A stretch of DNA of 64,000 bases from contig JAGBEG010000007.1 in the NCBI GenBank assembly GCA_017937095.1, positions 1 to 64,000 on the forward strand, given 5' to 3'. Shown piece after piece: positions 1 through 7,255 of the stretch (the stretch's first letter is position 1; each line of letters begins with the position of its first letter). The position numbers were made by a program, and so were the translations under genes. Source of the stretch: Roseburia sp. GTDB taxonomy: Bacteria; Bacillota; Clostridia; Lachnospirales; Lachnospiraceae. The notes under the pieces are model-generated. The model made no database searches and had not been told where the DNA came from. It saw only the letters and a list, made by a program, of their open reading frames with translations.

Positions 1-78
1 AGAGCAAAAAGCCCTGCCGGGCAGGATGCGCACCTCGCGGAATGGAAGATAGCCGTAAACGGCACCGCTCGGGCGCGG
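1..78 (+). repeat. 78-bp dispersed repeat, copy 1
   Basis: This stretch recurs at 22667-22744 with only two differences (C/T at positions 5 and 60). It contains a small GCCC-TGCC-GGGC hairpin near its left end. Its left boundary cannot be judged because the window starts here. No credible gene covers it. Near identity over 78 bp in otherwise unrelated surroundings marks it as a dispersed element of the genome rather than chance. Confidence 0.85.
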
Positions 79-138
79 CAAAGTGTGCTCCGCATGTAAG
101 TTGAAGTAAATTCGCGAGAGTGTGCGAAGCACACTTTG
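79..138. other. Long inverted repeat beside repeat copy 1
   Basis: Perfect 11-bp arms (79-89 CAAAGTGTGCT and 128-138 AGCACACTTTG) enclose 38 bases. It directly follows the 78-bp repeat and lies just beyond the 3' end of the minus-strand flippase gene, so it could act as a terminator, but the loop is long and the following T-run is weak (TTGTT on the plus strand). Confidence 0.45.
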
Positions 139-179
139 TTCACGGCAATTTTACAGGAAGGATTTGTATGTATATCCAA

Positions 180-1520
180 TCATCTTCGCAGCGGATGTAC
201 ATCTGTCTTTGCAAATAGAATCGCGACGGCGAGCAGCGCAAGCACCGCCTGGCTGAGCAGAAGACCGACAAGATAGCTGCGGATTCCGTACACCGGGACG
301 GCGAGGAGGACAAAGAGAATGCGGATGCCGCAGGCGATCAGGTTGAGAACGAAGGTTGTTCCCGGGTAGCCAAGCCCGTGCAGGATGCTGGTTAAAGTGG
401 AGCCGAGATAGAGGAAAGGGCAGATCCAGCCCAGCGTCGTGATGAAGGTCCCGGCGAGCGCGTTGCCAAAGAGCGCATTTCCCAGAAAATCCCCGGTCAC
501 AAGAAAACCGCCCGTGCAGAAAAAGCCCCAGAGCAGGCACGTTTTGATTGTCTTTGCAATCGTGCGGCGGATCAGCCGTTCGTCTCCGGCGGCCTTTGCC
601 TCGGAGATGGCGGGCAAAAGCAGGACGGAGACGGAATTGGTGATGACGGACGGAAACATGATGATGGACATTGCCATCCCGGTCAGAATGCCGTATACGC
701 CCAGCGCCTCCGAGTTCGTGTAGCCGAACAGCTTCAGGCGGTTCGGAATCATGATATTCTCAAAACTCGAAAAGAGATTCAGGACAATGCGGTTCGCAGT
801 GAGCGGCGTCGCCATATGAATCAGATTTCTTGTGCATGTGCCGATGGTAAGCGAGTGGGAGGAAGAAGCAGGCGGAAGCTTTGCAATGCTGATGGAAACG
901 AACGTGCTTGCAACTTCTCCGAGGACGATTCCCCACATCGTAATGGAGAGAGGCACGGTTCTGCCCTCGTGCAGATAAATCCGGTAGAGCACATAGACGC
1001 TGCCGACCCGTGCGAGCTGCTCGATGAGCTGGGTAAGCGCGGGAACGCCTGTTTTTTTCAAGCCATAATAATAGCCGTTGATACAGGCATGGATGCAGCT
1101 TGGAAGAAAGGAGAGCGAGAGCACGGTAAGCAAAGGCGCGCACCGCGCGTCTCCAAGCCATGCCGAAGCGATAAAACCGGCGTTTTTCCAGATGAACAGG
1201 CTGGTGACGGCAGAGAGAAACAGCGAGAGCATAAGTCCGATTATGACATAAAGCCTGACTCCGGCGGGGTTCTTCTTGGCGACCTCCATCGAGACGAAGC
1301 GTGAGATGGAGGTCTGGATGCCGGCGGCAGTGATGGCAAAGCCCAGCGACATGACGGGAGAGATGAGCTGGTAAATTCCCAAACCTTCTGCACCAATCAG
1401 ACGCGACAGGAATATTCTATAGAAGAAACCAATGATTCGTGTGAGGACGCCGGCGGCGGTAAGAAGCAGCGTACCGGTAATCAATGTATTTTTGACAGAG
1501 GAATGCTGTAGTTTCTGCAA
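180..1520 (-). CDS. SpoVB-type polysaccharide flippase (MATE/MOP superfamily)
   Basis: The product (446 residues) is a multi-pass membrane protein of the oligosaccharidyl-lipid flippase family that includes SpoVB and MurJ-like proteins, which move lipid-linked precursors across the membrane. The N-terminal segment GVLTRIIGFFYRIFLSRLIG followed by EGLGIYQL is characteristic of SpoVB relatives. I chose a TTG start at 1520 because GGAGG sits five bases upstream and the family homology begins here; an open frame continues to 1640 without a good ribosome site. It is divergent from the cysteine desulfurase gene, with about 50 bp between starts. Spore-cortex flippase or another envelope flippase are both possible; the family is certain, the substrate is not. 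Confidence 0.88.
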   Translation of the reverse strand: MQKLQHSSVKNTLITGTLLLTAAGVLTRIIGFFYRIFLSRLIGAEGLGIYQLISPVMSLGFAITAAGIQTSISRFVSMEVAKKNPAGVRLYVIIGLMLSLFLSAVTSLFIWKNAGFIASAWLGDARCAPLLTVLSLSFLPSCIHACINGYYYGLKKTGVPALTQLIEQLARVGSVYVLYRIYLHEGRTVPLSITMWGIVLGEVASTFVSISIAKLPPASSSHSLTIGTCTRNLIHMATPLTANRIVLNLFSSFENIMIPNRLKLFGYTNSEALGVYGILTGMAMSIIMFPSVITNSVSVLLLPAISEAKAAGDERLIRRTIAKTIKTCLLWGFFCTGGFLVTGDFLGNALFGNALAGTFITTLGWICPFLYLGSTLTSILHGLGYPGTTFVLNLIACGIRILFVLLAVPVYGIRSYLVGLLLSQAVLALLAVAILFAKTDVHPLRR

Positions 1521-1573
1521 GGAAACCTCCAAAGGTTCGAATCTTTTCAATATATGTGGAGTGTGAGGGAAAA

Positions 1574-2734
1574 ATGAGTAATCAGATCTATAAAAAAGAT
1601 GTTGTTTATCTGGATAATGCAGCGACGACAAGGGTGGCAAAAGAGGTTGAGGAGGCGATGAAGCCTTATCTCGGAGAAAAATTTGGAAATGCTTCTACCG
1701 CATATGGGTACGGGGAGGAGGCGAGGGAGGCAATCGAGCACGCCAGACGCGTGATTGCGGAATCGCTGGATGCAAAGCCATCGGAAATTTATTTTACATC
1801 GTGCGGCTCGGAGGCGGATAACTGGGCGGTCAAGGGAGTCGCGGAAGCGTGCAGGGAAAAGGGAAACCATATCATCACGAGCAGAATCGAGCATCACGCA
1901 ATCCTAAATTCCTGCGAATACTTAGAGCGTCTGGGTTATGAGGTGACCTATCTGGACGTAGACGAGAACGGGGTCGTGCAGATGGAGGAGCTTGTCCATG
2001 CGATTCGTCCGGACACCACGCTTATTACCATTATGTTCGGCAATAACGAAATCGGAACCATTGAGCCGGTCATGCAGATCGGACGCATTGCAAGAGAACG
2101 GCAGATCCTGTTTCACACGGATGCGGTGCAGGCATATGCGCAGGTGCCGATTTCCGTCCGCAGATACCCGGTCGATCTGCTCAGCGCGAGCGCTCATAAG
2201 TTTCACGGACCCAAAGGCGTCGGATTTCTCTATGTAAGAGAGGGCGTTGCAGTGCCGTCGTTTATCCACGGGGGCGGTCAGGAGCAGGGAAAACGTGCGG
2301 GAACGGAAAATGTACCGGGGATCGTCGGGATGGGAAAAGCCGTGGAACTCGCATTTTCCGATATGCGTATGCGGATGCGAAGGGAGAGTATGCTCCGCAA
2401 TTATCTGATGGAAAAGGCGCTGCATGAGCTCTCCGGTGTCCGCATCAACGGGCATCGTGTGAACCGGCTGCCGGGCAACGTGAGCATGAGCTTTCGCGGT
2501 GTGGACGGCGCGTCGCTTCTGATCCTGCTCGAGGAGGACGGGATCTGTGCGTCGGGCGGTTCCGCCTGCAATACCGGAGAAAGCCGTATTTCCTATGTGA
2601 TCGATGCAATCGGCGTTCCGGCGGACTATGCGCCCGGCACAGTGCGCATGACGCTTTCGGGCGATACGACAAGGGAGGATGTGGACCGGGCGGTAGCGTC
2701 GTTAAAGAGCAATTTAGAGCGGTTAAGAGACTAG
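1574..2734 (+). CDS. Cysteine desulfurase (NifS/IscS family)
   Basis: This PLP enzyme converts cysteine to alanine and passes the sulfur on for Fe-S cluster, tRNA or cofactor synthesis. The 386-residue protein has the N-terminal YLDNAATT motif (about 12-19), the PLP lysine in SAHKFHGPKG (about K209) and the catalytic cysteine in GGSACNTG (about C332), so all active-site parts are present. I chose the second ATG (1574), which has GAGGG at a proper distance; an in-frame ATG at 1556 has no ribosome site. No scaffold gene (iscU/nifU) follows, so its sulfur acceptor is not evident from context. Length and motifs are normal for the family. Confidence 0.93.
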   Translation: MSNQIYKKDVVYLDNAATTRVAKEVEEAMKPYLGEKFGNASTAYGYGEEAREAIEHARRVIAESLDAKPSEIYFTSCGSEADNWAVKGVAEACREKGNHIITSRIEHHAILNSCEYLERLGYEVTYLDVDENGVVQMEELVHAIRPDTTLITIMFGNNEIGTIEPVMQIGRIARERQILFHTDAVQAYAQVPISVRRYPVDLLSASAHKFHGPKGVGFLYVREGVAVPSFIHGGGQEQGKRAGTENVPGIVGMGKAVELAFSDMRMRMRRESMLRNYLMEKALHELSGVRINGHRVNRLPGNVSMSFRGVDGASLLILLEEDGICASGGSACNTGESRISYVIDAIGVPADYAPGTVRMTLSGDTTREDVDRAVASLKSNLERLRD

Positions 2735-3063
2735 AAAGAGCCTTGTATTTACGCTATTTTAGCGCGGATATATGTCTGATTTCCGGCGAAAAATTATGAA
2801 ATAATACCAAAATGGAAAAGAAAACCAGAGGAAAAGAATGGAAAATGCACAAGTATATTTATGCAATTTTCAGAAAATATAAAAAACGGCAGATTCGATT
2901 GGGAAATTTGACAAAAAATATTGGATAGAATTGGCAGATTGCCCGTGAAATGCGCAGGTTTACCGGTTGCCCAAAATTTGACAGGCAAAAAAAAGTGTGC
3001 AATAATTGCGCAGAAAAGAGAGGACAACATTTTATCTTTGTATTTTAGAAAGGAATGAGTTGT
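2735..3063. other. Intergenic region with promoter
   Basis: This 329-base, AT-rich gap has no convincing gene. It contains a short hairpin at 2752-2764 (CGCTA-TTT-TAGCG) soon after the cysteine desulfurase stop and a good promoter at 2978-3006 for the HPr-like gene. Confidence 0.6.
2978..3006 (+). promoter_or_regulatory. Sigma-A type promoter for HPr-like gene
   Basis: TTGACA (2978-2983), 17-bp spacer, AATAAT (3001-3006). It lies about 55 bases upstream of the chosen start codon. Confidence 0.65.
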
Positions 3064-3291
3064 ATGATGGAGAGAAAAATCAGATTGTCTGACACAGAAG
3101 AGGTAAAGGAATTTGTAAAGGCTGCCGGAAAATGTGATTTTGATATCGATGTCTGTTATAACAGAGCTGTGATTGATGCGAAGTCATTGCTTGGCATGCT
3201 GTATCTTGGCTTGAAGAAGGACCTGACTGTAAAATACGGCGGAGAGGATACCGGTTTTGAGAGAACCGTCCAGAAATACGCCGTTTGCTAA
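3064..3291 (+). CDS. HPr-like protein lacking the phospho-histidine
   Basis: This 75-residue protein has the HPr fold signature, with the sequence IDAKSLLGMLYLGL matching the Ser46 region of HPr (KSIMGVMSLG). The loop that normally carries GLHARP with the active histidine is replaced by CDFDIDVCYN, so it cannot take phosphate from enzyme I in the usual way. Proteins like this are common in Lachnospiraceae and may be regulators, comparable with Crh, which also lacks the histidine. Start 3064 is preferred because AAAGGA is nine bases upstream; the ATG at 3055 directly abuts that site. It stands alone between its own promoter and a strong terminator, with no PTS genes near it. Confidence 0.8.
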   Translation: MMERKIRLSDTEEVKEFVKAAGKCDFDIDVCYNRAVIDAKSLLGMLYLGLKKDLTVKYGGEDTGFERTVQKYAVC

Positions 3292-3303
3292 AGAGTGGAA
3301 AAG

Positions 3304-3342
3304 AAAACCCCCGTGGGAGCGTTCGCACCCACGGGGGTTTTT
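3304..3342 (+). terminator. Rho-independent terminator after HPr-like gene
   Basis: Perfect 14-bp arms (AAAACCCCCGTGGG at 3304-3317 and its complement at 3328-3341) flank a 10-base loop, and the descending arm ends in a T-run. Confidence 0.9.
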
Positions 3343-3446
3343 GATGTCTGCGGAACATTTTTTACGCCGATTTTATGCGGTGTCTCTTCTCTGAGGGGGA
3401 AGATGCTGTTATAATAGAGGAAAAGATCTGATCGGGGAATGACGCT

Positions 3447-6059
3447 ATGGGCAGGATTGTGAAGAATGAAAAGGAAATCATAAAAATATCGGTTCGTAAT
3501 CTGGTGGAATTTATCCTGCGCGAAGGCGATATTGACAACCGGCACGGCAGAGCGGCTTCCCCGGAAGCGATGTGGGAGGGCAGCCGCATCCACAAGCGGA
3601 TTCAAAAGAGCATGGGAGCCAATTATCATCCCGAGGTTCCGCTTCGCATCGACATTGAGGAAGAAGATTACACACTTGTAGTCGAAGGACGGGCGGACGG
3701 CATTCAGATCGAATATGACGACGGGCGGGAACTGACGCTTGCGGACAATTACAATCATGTGGAGCTTGACGAACATGCACAGGTAACGATCGATGAGATC
3801 AAGGGCGTCTATATGAATCTGGAGCATCTGGATGCGCCGGTCGGCGTGCACCGCGCGCAGGCAATGTGCTATGCTTACATTTACGCCAGCAGGCATTCGC
3901 TTGCGGAAATTTCCGTGCAGATGACGTACTGCAATCTTGATACCGAAGGGATGGCGAAGTCGGCGTTTCTCTCAAACCTCAAGCGCTTCCGGGAGAAGTT
4001 TTGCCTTGAGGAGCTGGAAACATGGTTTTTGCACCTGATCGGCGAATACAAAAAGTGGGCGGATTTTCAGTTCGCGTGGAGAGGGCTAAGGCAGGAGTCT
4101 ATCCAGAAGCTCACCTTTCCATATGAATACCGGAAGGGGCAGAAGGAGCTGGCGGCAGGCGTGTACCGCACGATCGCGCGCAGGAAGAATCTGTTCATTC
4201 AGGCGCCTACCGGAGTCGGCAAGACGATTTCTACGGTATTTCCGGCGGTAAAAGCGGTCGGGGAGGAACTGGGCGAGAAGATTTTCTATCTGACCGCAAA
4301 GACAATTACGGGAACGGTCGCAAGGGAGGCATTTGAGCTTTTGCGCGCGCAGGGCTATCAGGCGAAGCTGATACAGATTACGGCAAAGGAAAAGCTCTGT
4401 AAATGTGAGGAGATGGACTGCAATCCGGTGCACTGCCCGTATGCGAAGGGGCATTATGACCGGGTGAACGATGCGGTATATAATCTGCTGCAGAAAGAGG
4501 ACGTATTCACGAGAGAGGTCCTTTTGGAGCAGGCGGAGGAATACAGGGTGTGCCCGTTCGAACTGTGCCTGGATACGGCGACCTGGGTGGATGACATTAT
4601 CTGTGATTACAATTATGTGTTCGATCCCAATGTATATCTGAAGCGTTTTTTTGCGGAGGGCACGCGGGGCGATTACATTTTTCTGGTGGACGAGGCGCAC
4701 AATCTGGTCGAGCGGAGCAGGGAGATGTACAGCGCATGTATTTATAAGGAAGATTTTCTTGCGCAGAAAAAGCTTCTAAAGCAGTACAAGGGGCAGCGGG
4801 ACGTCGAGAAGCTCGCGGGAAAAGCGGTTTTAAATCTGGAAAAGTGCAATAAGCTTCTGCTTGCCTATAAGCGCGAGTGTGAGAAATACGTGATTTATGA
4901 CGATATCGGCAATCTGATATTTGCGCTGATGCGCCTTGCGTCCGATTATGATGAATTTCTCAGGAAGGCGGGCGAATTTGCAGAGCGGAAGGAAGTGAAC
5001 GAGTTCTATTTTCATCTGCGGAATTTCATGAATATCTATGAATTGGTGGACGAGCGGTATGTGATCTATTCCGAGCACGAGGAGGACGGACGTTTTAAGC
5101 TGAAGCTGTTCTGCGTCGATCCGTCTGCAAACCTGCAGGAGTGCATCGACAAGGGGAACGCTACGATTTTCTTTTCGGCAACGCTGCTTCCGATTCAGTA
5201 TTACAAGAATCTGCTCTCCACAAAGCCGGATAACTATGCGGTCTATGCCGAGACGGCGTTTTCAGAGAAACAGAGGTTATTATTGCTCGGCAGCGACGTG
5301 AGCAGCAAATATACAAGGCGCAATGCCGCGGAATTTGAGAAGATTGCAGCGTACATACGCGCGACGGCGCGCGCCAGAAAGGGCAATTACATGGTATTTT
5401 TTCCTTCCTATAAGATGATGCAGCAGGTGTATGAGATATTCTTGGCGTGCGGCGGGGAGGAACTTGCATGTTCCGAAGGGGACGCGTTGCAAAAAGGGGA
5501 TATCACAGAAAATGAGAGCGGGGCGTGCGAAGGAGACACGCCGCCAGAAGACAGGGCACAGGGACAGGAAGGCGGCAAAGTGGCGTGTATCATCCAGCGT
5601 TCCGGGATGCGTGAGGCAGAGCGTGAGGAGTTCCTCGCGGCATTTTCTGCTGAGGCGTTGGCGCAGAGAGAGACGTCTCTTGTGGCATTCTGTGTGCTCG
5701 GCGGAATTTTCGGCGAGGGAATCGACCTTAAGAATGAGCAGTTGATCGGTGCGATCATTGTTGGAACCGGATTGCCGCAGATCGGAAATGAACGGGAGAT
5801 TCTGATGAATTATTACGATGCGCGCTCGGGCAACGGCTTTGACTACGCATACCGCTATCCCGGCATGAATAAGGTGCTCCAGGCGGCAGGACGCGTGATC
5901 CGCACCGCATCTGATGTGGGGGTCATAGAGCTTTTGGACGAGCGGTTCTTGCAGAGCGATTACCGCGGGTTGTTTCCGCGGGAGTGGGAGCAGAGGACGG
6001 TGTGCAGCATAGGAACGGTGGAGGAATGTTTGCGGGAGTTTTGGGAGACGAAAGGATAG
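3447..6059 (+). CDS. XPD/DinG-family helicase with N-terminal PD-(D/E)XK-like domain
   Basis: This 870-residue protein is a superfamily 2 DNA helicase of the Rad3/XPD/DinG type. Walker A is APTGVGKT (about 253-260), the DEAH box is VDEAHN (about 413-418), motif VI is QAAGRVIRT (about 811), and cysteines in CKCEEMDC and C-P-Y/CPFELC (about 318-375) fit the 4Fe-4S cluster of XPD enzymes. The first 150 residues (EGRADGI, then TIDEIKG) look like a PD-(D/E)XK nuclease fold, comparable with Cas4/AddB-type domains. A charged insertion rich in Gly/Glu lies near 670-705. The role is probably DNA repair or replication rescue. It ends four bases before the convergent LysR gene ends, so the two share no terminator space. 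Confidence 0.87.
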   Translation: MGRIVKNEKEIIKISVRNLVEFILREGDIDNRHGRAASPEAMWEGSRIHKRIQKSMGANYHPEVPLRIDIEEEDYTLVVEGRADGIQIEYDDGRELTLADNYNHVELDEHAQVTIDEIKGVYMNLEHLDAPVGVHRAQAMCYAYIYASRHSLAEISVQMTYCNLDTEGMAKSAFLSNLKRFREKFCLEELETWFLHLIGEYKKWADFQFAWRGLRQESIQKLTFPYEYRKGQKELAAGVYRTIARRKNLFIQAPTGVGKTISTVFPAVKAVGEELGEKIFYLTAKTITGTVAREAFELLRAQGYQAKLIQITAKEKLCKCEEMDCNPVHCPYAKGHYDRVNDAVYNLLQKEDVFTREVLLEQAEEYRVCPFELCLDTATWVDDIICDYNYVFDPNVYLKRFFAEGTRGDYIFLVDEAHNLVERSREMYSACIYKEDFLAQKKLLKQYKGQRDVEKLAGKAVLNLEKCNKLLLAYKRECEKYVIYDDIGNLIFALMRLASDYDEFLRKAGEFAERKEVNEFYFHLRNFMNIYELVDERYVIYSEHEEDGRFKLKLFCVDPSANLQECIDKGNATIFFSATLLPIQYYKNLLSTKPDNYAVYAETAFSEKQRLLLLGSDVSSKYTRRNAAEFEKIAAYIRATARARKGNYMVFFPSYKMMQQVYEIFLACGGEELACSEGDALQKGDITENESGACEGDTPPEDRAQGQEGGKVACIIQRSGMREAEREEFLAAFSAEALAQRETSLVAFCVLGGIFGEGIDLKNEQLIGAIIVGTGLPQIGNEREILMNYYDARSGNGFDYAYRYPGMNKVLQAAGRVIRTASDVGVIELLDERFLQSDYRGLFPREWEQRTVCSIGTVEECLREFWETKG

Positions 6060-6062
6060 CGT

Positions 6063-6947
6063 CTACACCGTCGGCAGCAATTTCAAAAATTCCTCTGTAG
6101 ACTGCGCTACAGGCAGCGTCGGATTGATCGCGGCGACCATCTGGCGGGACGGGAGTTTTTCCTTTGTGCGTACGATAAAGAGCTCCTTCGATTCCCTGCT
6201 TAAGCAGTAGTCTGGGATAACTGCGATGCCAAGTCCGATGCGGGCGAGGTCGATTAAGAGGTCGTTGCTGCTCAGCTCGATTTCCGGGATCAGCTCCAAC
6301 TGATGCTGCAAAAAGAGATTGTGCAGAAATTCGCTGGTCGTGCTCTTGCGGTCGAGCATGAGAATCGGATACTGCTTCAATTCTTCAAGCGGAATTTCCT
6401 GTTGTTTCAGATTAAAATAGGCGGGATTCGCGATAAATACGTCCGTGAAGCTGCACACGGTCTTCTGGATGTAGGAGTGGTTCAGATTCGAGTTCGGGAA
6501 ATTGGTCACGACCAGATCGACCTTGCCCTGCTCTAACAGATCGACACAGCTCAGGGAAGTCGCGTTTGTCACCTTAATCGGTACATTTGGAAATTTCTTA
6601 TGGAACTGCTTCAAATACGGGACAAGAAAATAACGGCAGATCGTGTCGCTCGCGCCGATGTGGAGCTGCCCCAGGCCCAGGCTGCCGGAGTCCAAAAGCT
6701 GGTTTTCCCCGCGCTGGATTAAGTTCATGGCAGGCTCGATGTGCTTTAGGAGAATCTTGCCTGCGGGCGTGAGCTGTACCTTCTTTGTGCTGCGGATGAA
6801 AAGCGGCTGCTCTAATTTTTTCTCCAGCGTCTTGATGGACTGGCTGACCGCAGACTGCGAGATGTAGAGCTGCTTGCTTGCCTCCGAGAAGCTCAGCGAG
6901 GTTGCGACATAATAGAAAACCTTGTATAACTCGTAATTGATATCCAT
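6063..6947 (-). CDS. LysR-family transcriptional regulator
   Basis: A 294-residue LysR-type regulator: winged helix-turn-helix at residues 1-60 (FSEASKQLYISQSAVSQSIKTLE) followed by a type 2 periplasmic-binding-like effector domain from about 90. The gene is divergent from purL across a 308-base gap that holds clear palindromes, which fits the usual LysR habit of controlling itself and the divergent neighbour. The effector is not predictable from sequence. Whether it really regulates purL is inference from position. Confidence 0.92.
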   Translation of the reverse strand: MDINYELYKVFYYVATSLSFSEASKQLYISQSAVSQSIKTLEKKLEQPLFIRSTKKVQLTPAGKILLKHIEPAMNLIQRGENQLLDSGSLGLGQLHIGASDTICRYFLVPYLKQFHKKFPNVPIKVTNATSLSCVDLLEQGKVDLVVTNFPNSNLNHSYIQKTVCSFTDVFIANPAYFNLKQQEIPLEELKQYPILMLDRKSTTSEFLHNLFLQHQLELIPEIELSSNDLLIDLARIGLGIAVIPDYCLSRESKELFIVRTKEKLPSRQMVAAINPTLPVAQSTEEFLKLLPTV

Positions 6948-7009
6948 AATTCCTCATTTCTGCGGAAAAACCGCGGTGTGTGCATTTGCCGGATGAAATA
7001 ATCATATCC

Positions 7010-7034
7010 CAATTATAAGGTGAGCTTATAATTG
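7010..7034. promoter_or_regulatory. Perfect palindrome, likely LysR-type operator
   Basis: CAATTATAAG-GTGAG-CTTATAATTG: 10-bp perfect arms with a 5-bp spacer. It contains the ATAAG-N5-CTTAT core and T-N11-A pattern typical of LysR-type sites, and sits 63 bases upstream of the LysR start codon. Confidence 0.7.
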
Positions 7035-7051
7035 TGTCAAACAAATTTTGA

Positions 7052-7066
7052 ATTAGCTATGCTAAT
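7052..7066. promoter_or_regulatory. Second palindrome between lysR and purL
   Basis: ATTAGC-TAT-GCTAAT, 6-bp perfect arms. It lies between the first palindrome and the presumed purL -10 element (TATACT, 7112-7117), where a LysR activation site would be expected. Confidence 0.45.
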
Positions 7067-7173
7067 AAAACAGATTAAATATATTAATTATGCTTATCTA
7101 ATATCCTATGTTATACTGCACTTAGAAAAGAGCAATTAATGTCCTGTTCTGGCGGAAAGCATTTGCGAAGGCA

Positions 7174-7211
7174 GCGAAGCGTTGGTTTCTGCGGGGCAGA
7201 GATCGCTTCGC
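7174..7211 (+). other. Stem-loop in purL leader
   Basis: GCGAAGCG (7174-7181) pairs with CGCTTCGC (7204-7211), with an inner TCTGC-GGG-GCAGA stem. There is no T-run behind it, so it is not a plain terminator. Confidence 0.5.
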
Positions 7212-7255
7212 GCGAGAAGCTTGTGGCGGGGCAGAAGTAAAATGGAGGAGAGAAC

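Larger units (their letters stand above)
6948..7255. other. Divergent LysR-purL regulatory region
   Basis: This 308-base gap has no gene. It carries two palindromes (7010-7034, 7052-7066), an AT-rich promoter zone with TATACT at 7112-7117, and a leader hairpin at 7174-7211. I saw no match to the purine or PRPP riboswitch cores. Confidence 0.6.

Noticed and set aside
180-540. Reverse-frame open reading frames inside the flippase gene and similar long antisense frames in purL, atpA, atpD and others
   Set aside because: They are shadows of codon bias in real genes, without ribosome sites or recognisable domains.
2908-2936. TTGACA at 2908 as another promoter of the HPr-like gene
   Set aside because: No acceptable -10 at 16-18 bases; the downstream TTGACA-17-AATAAT is better.
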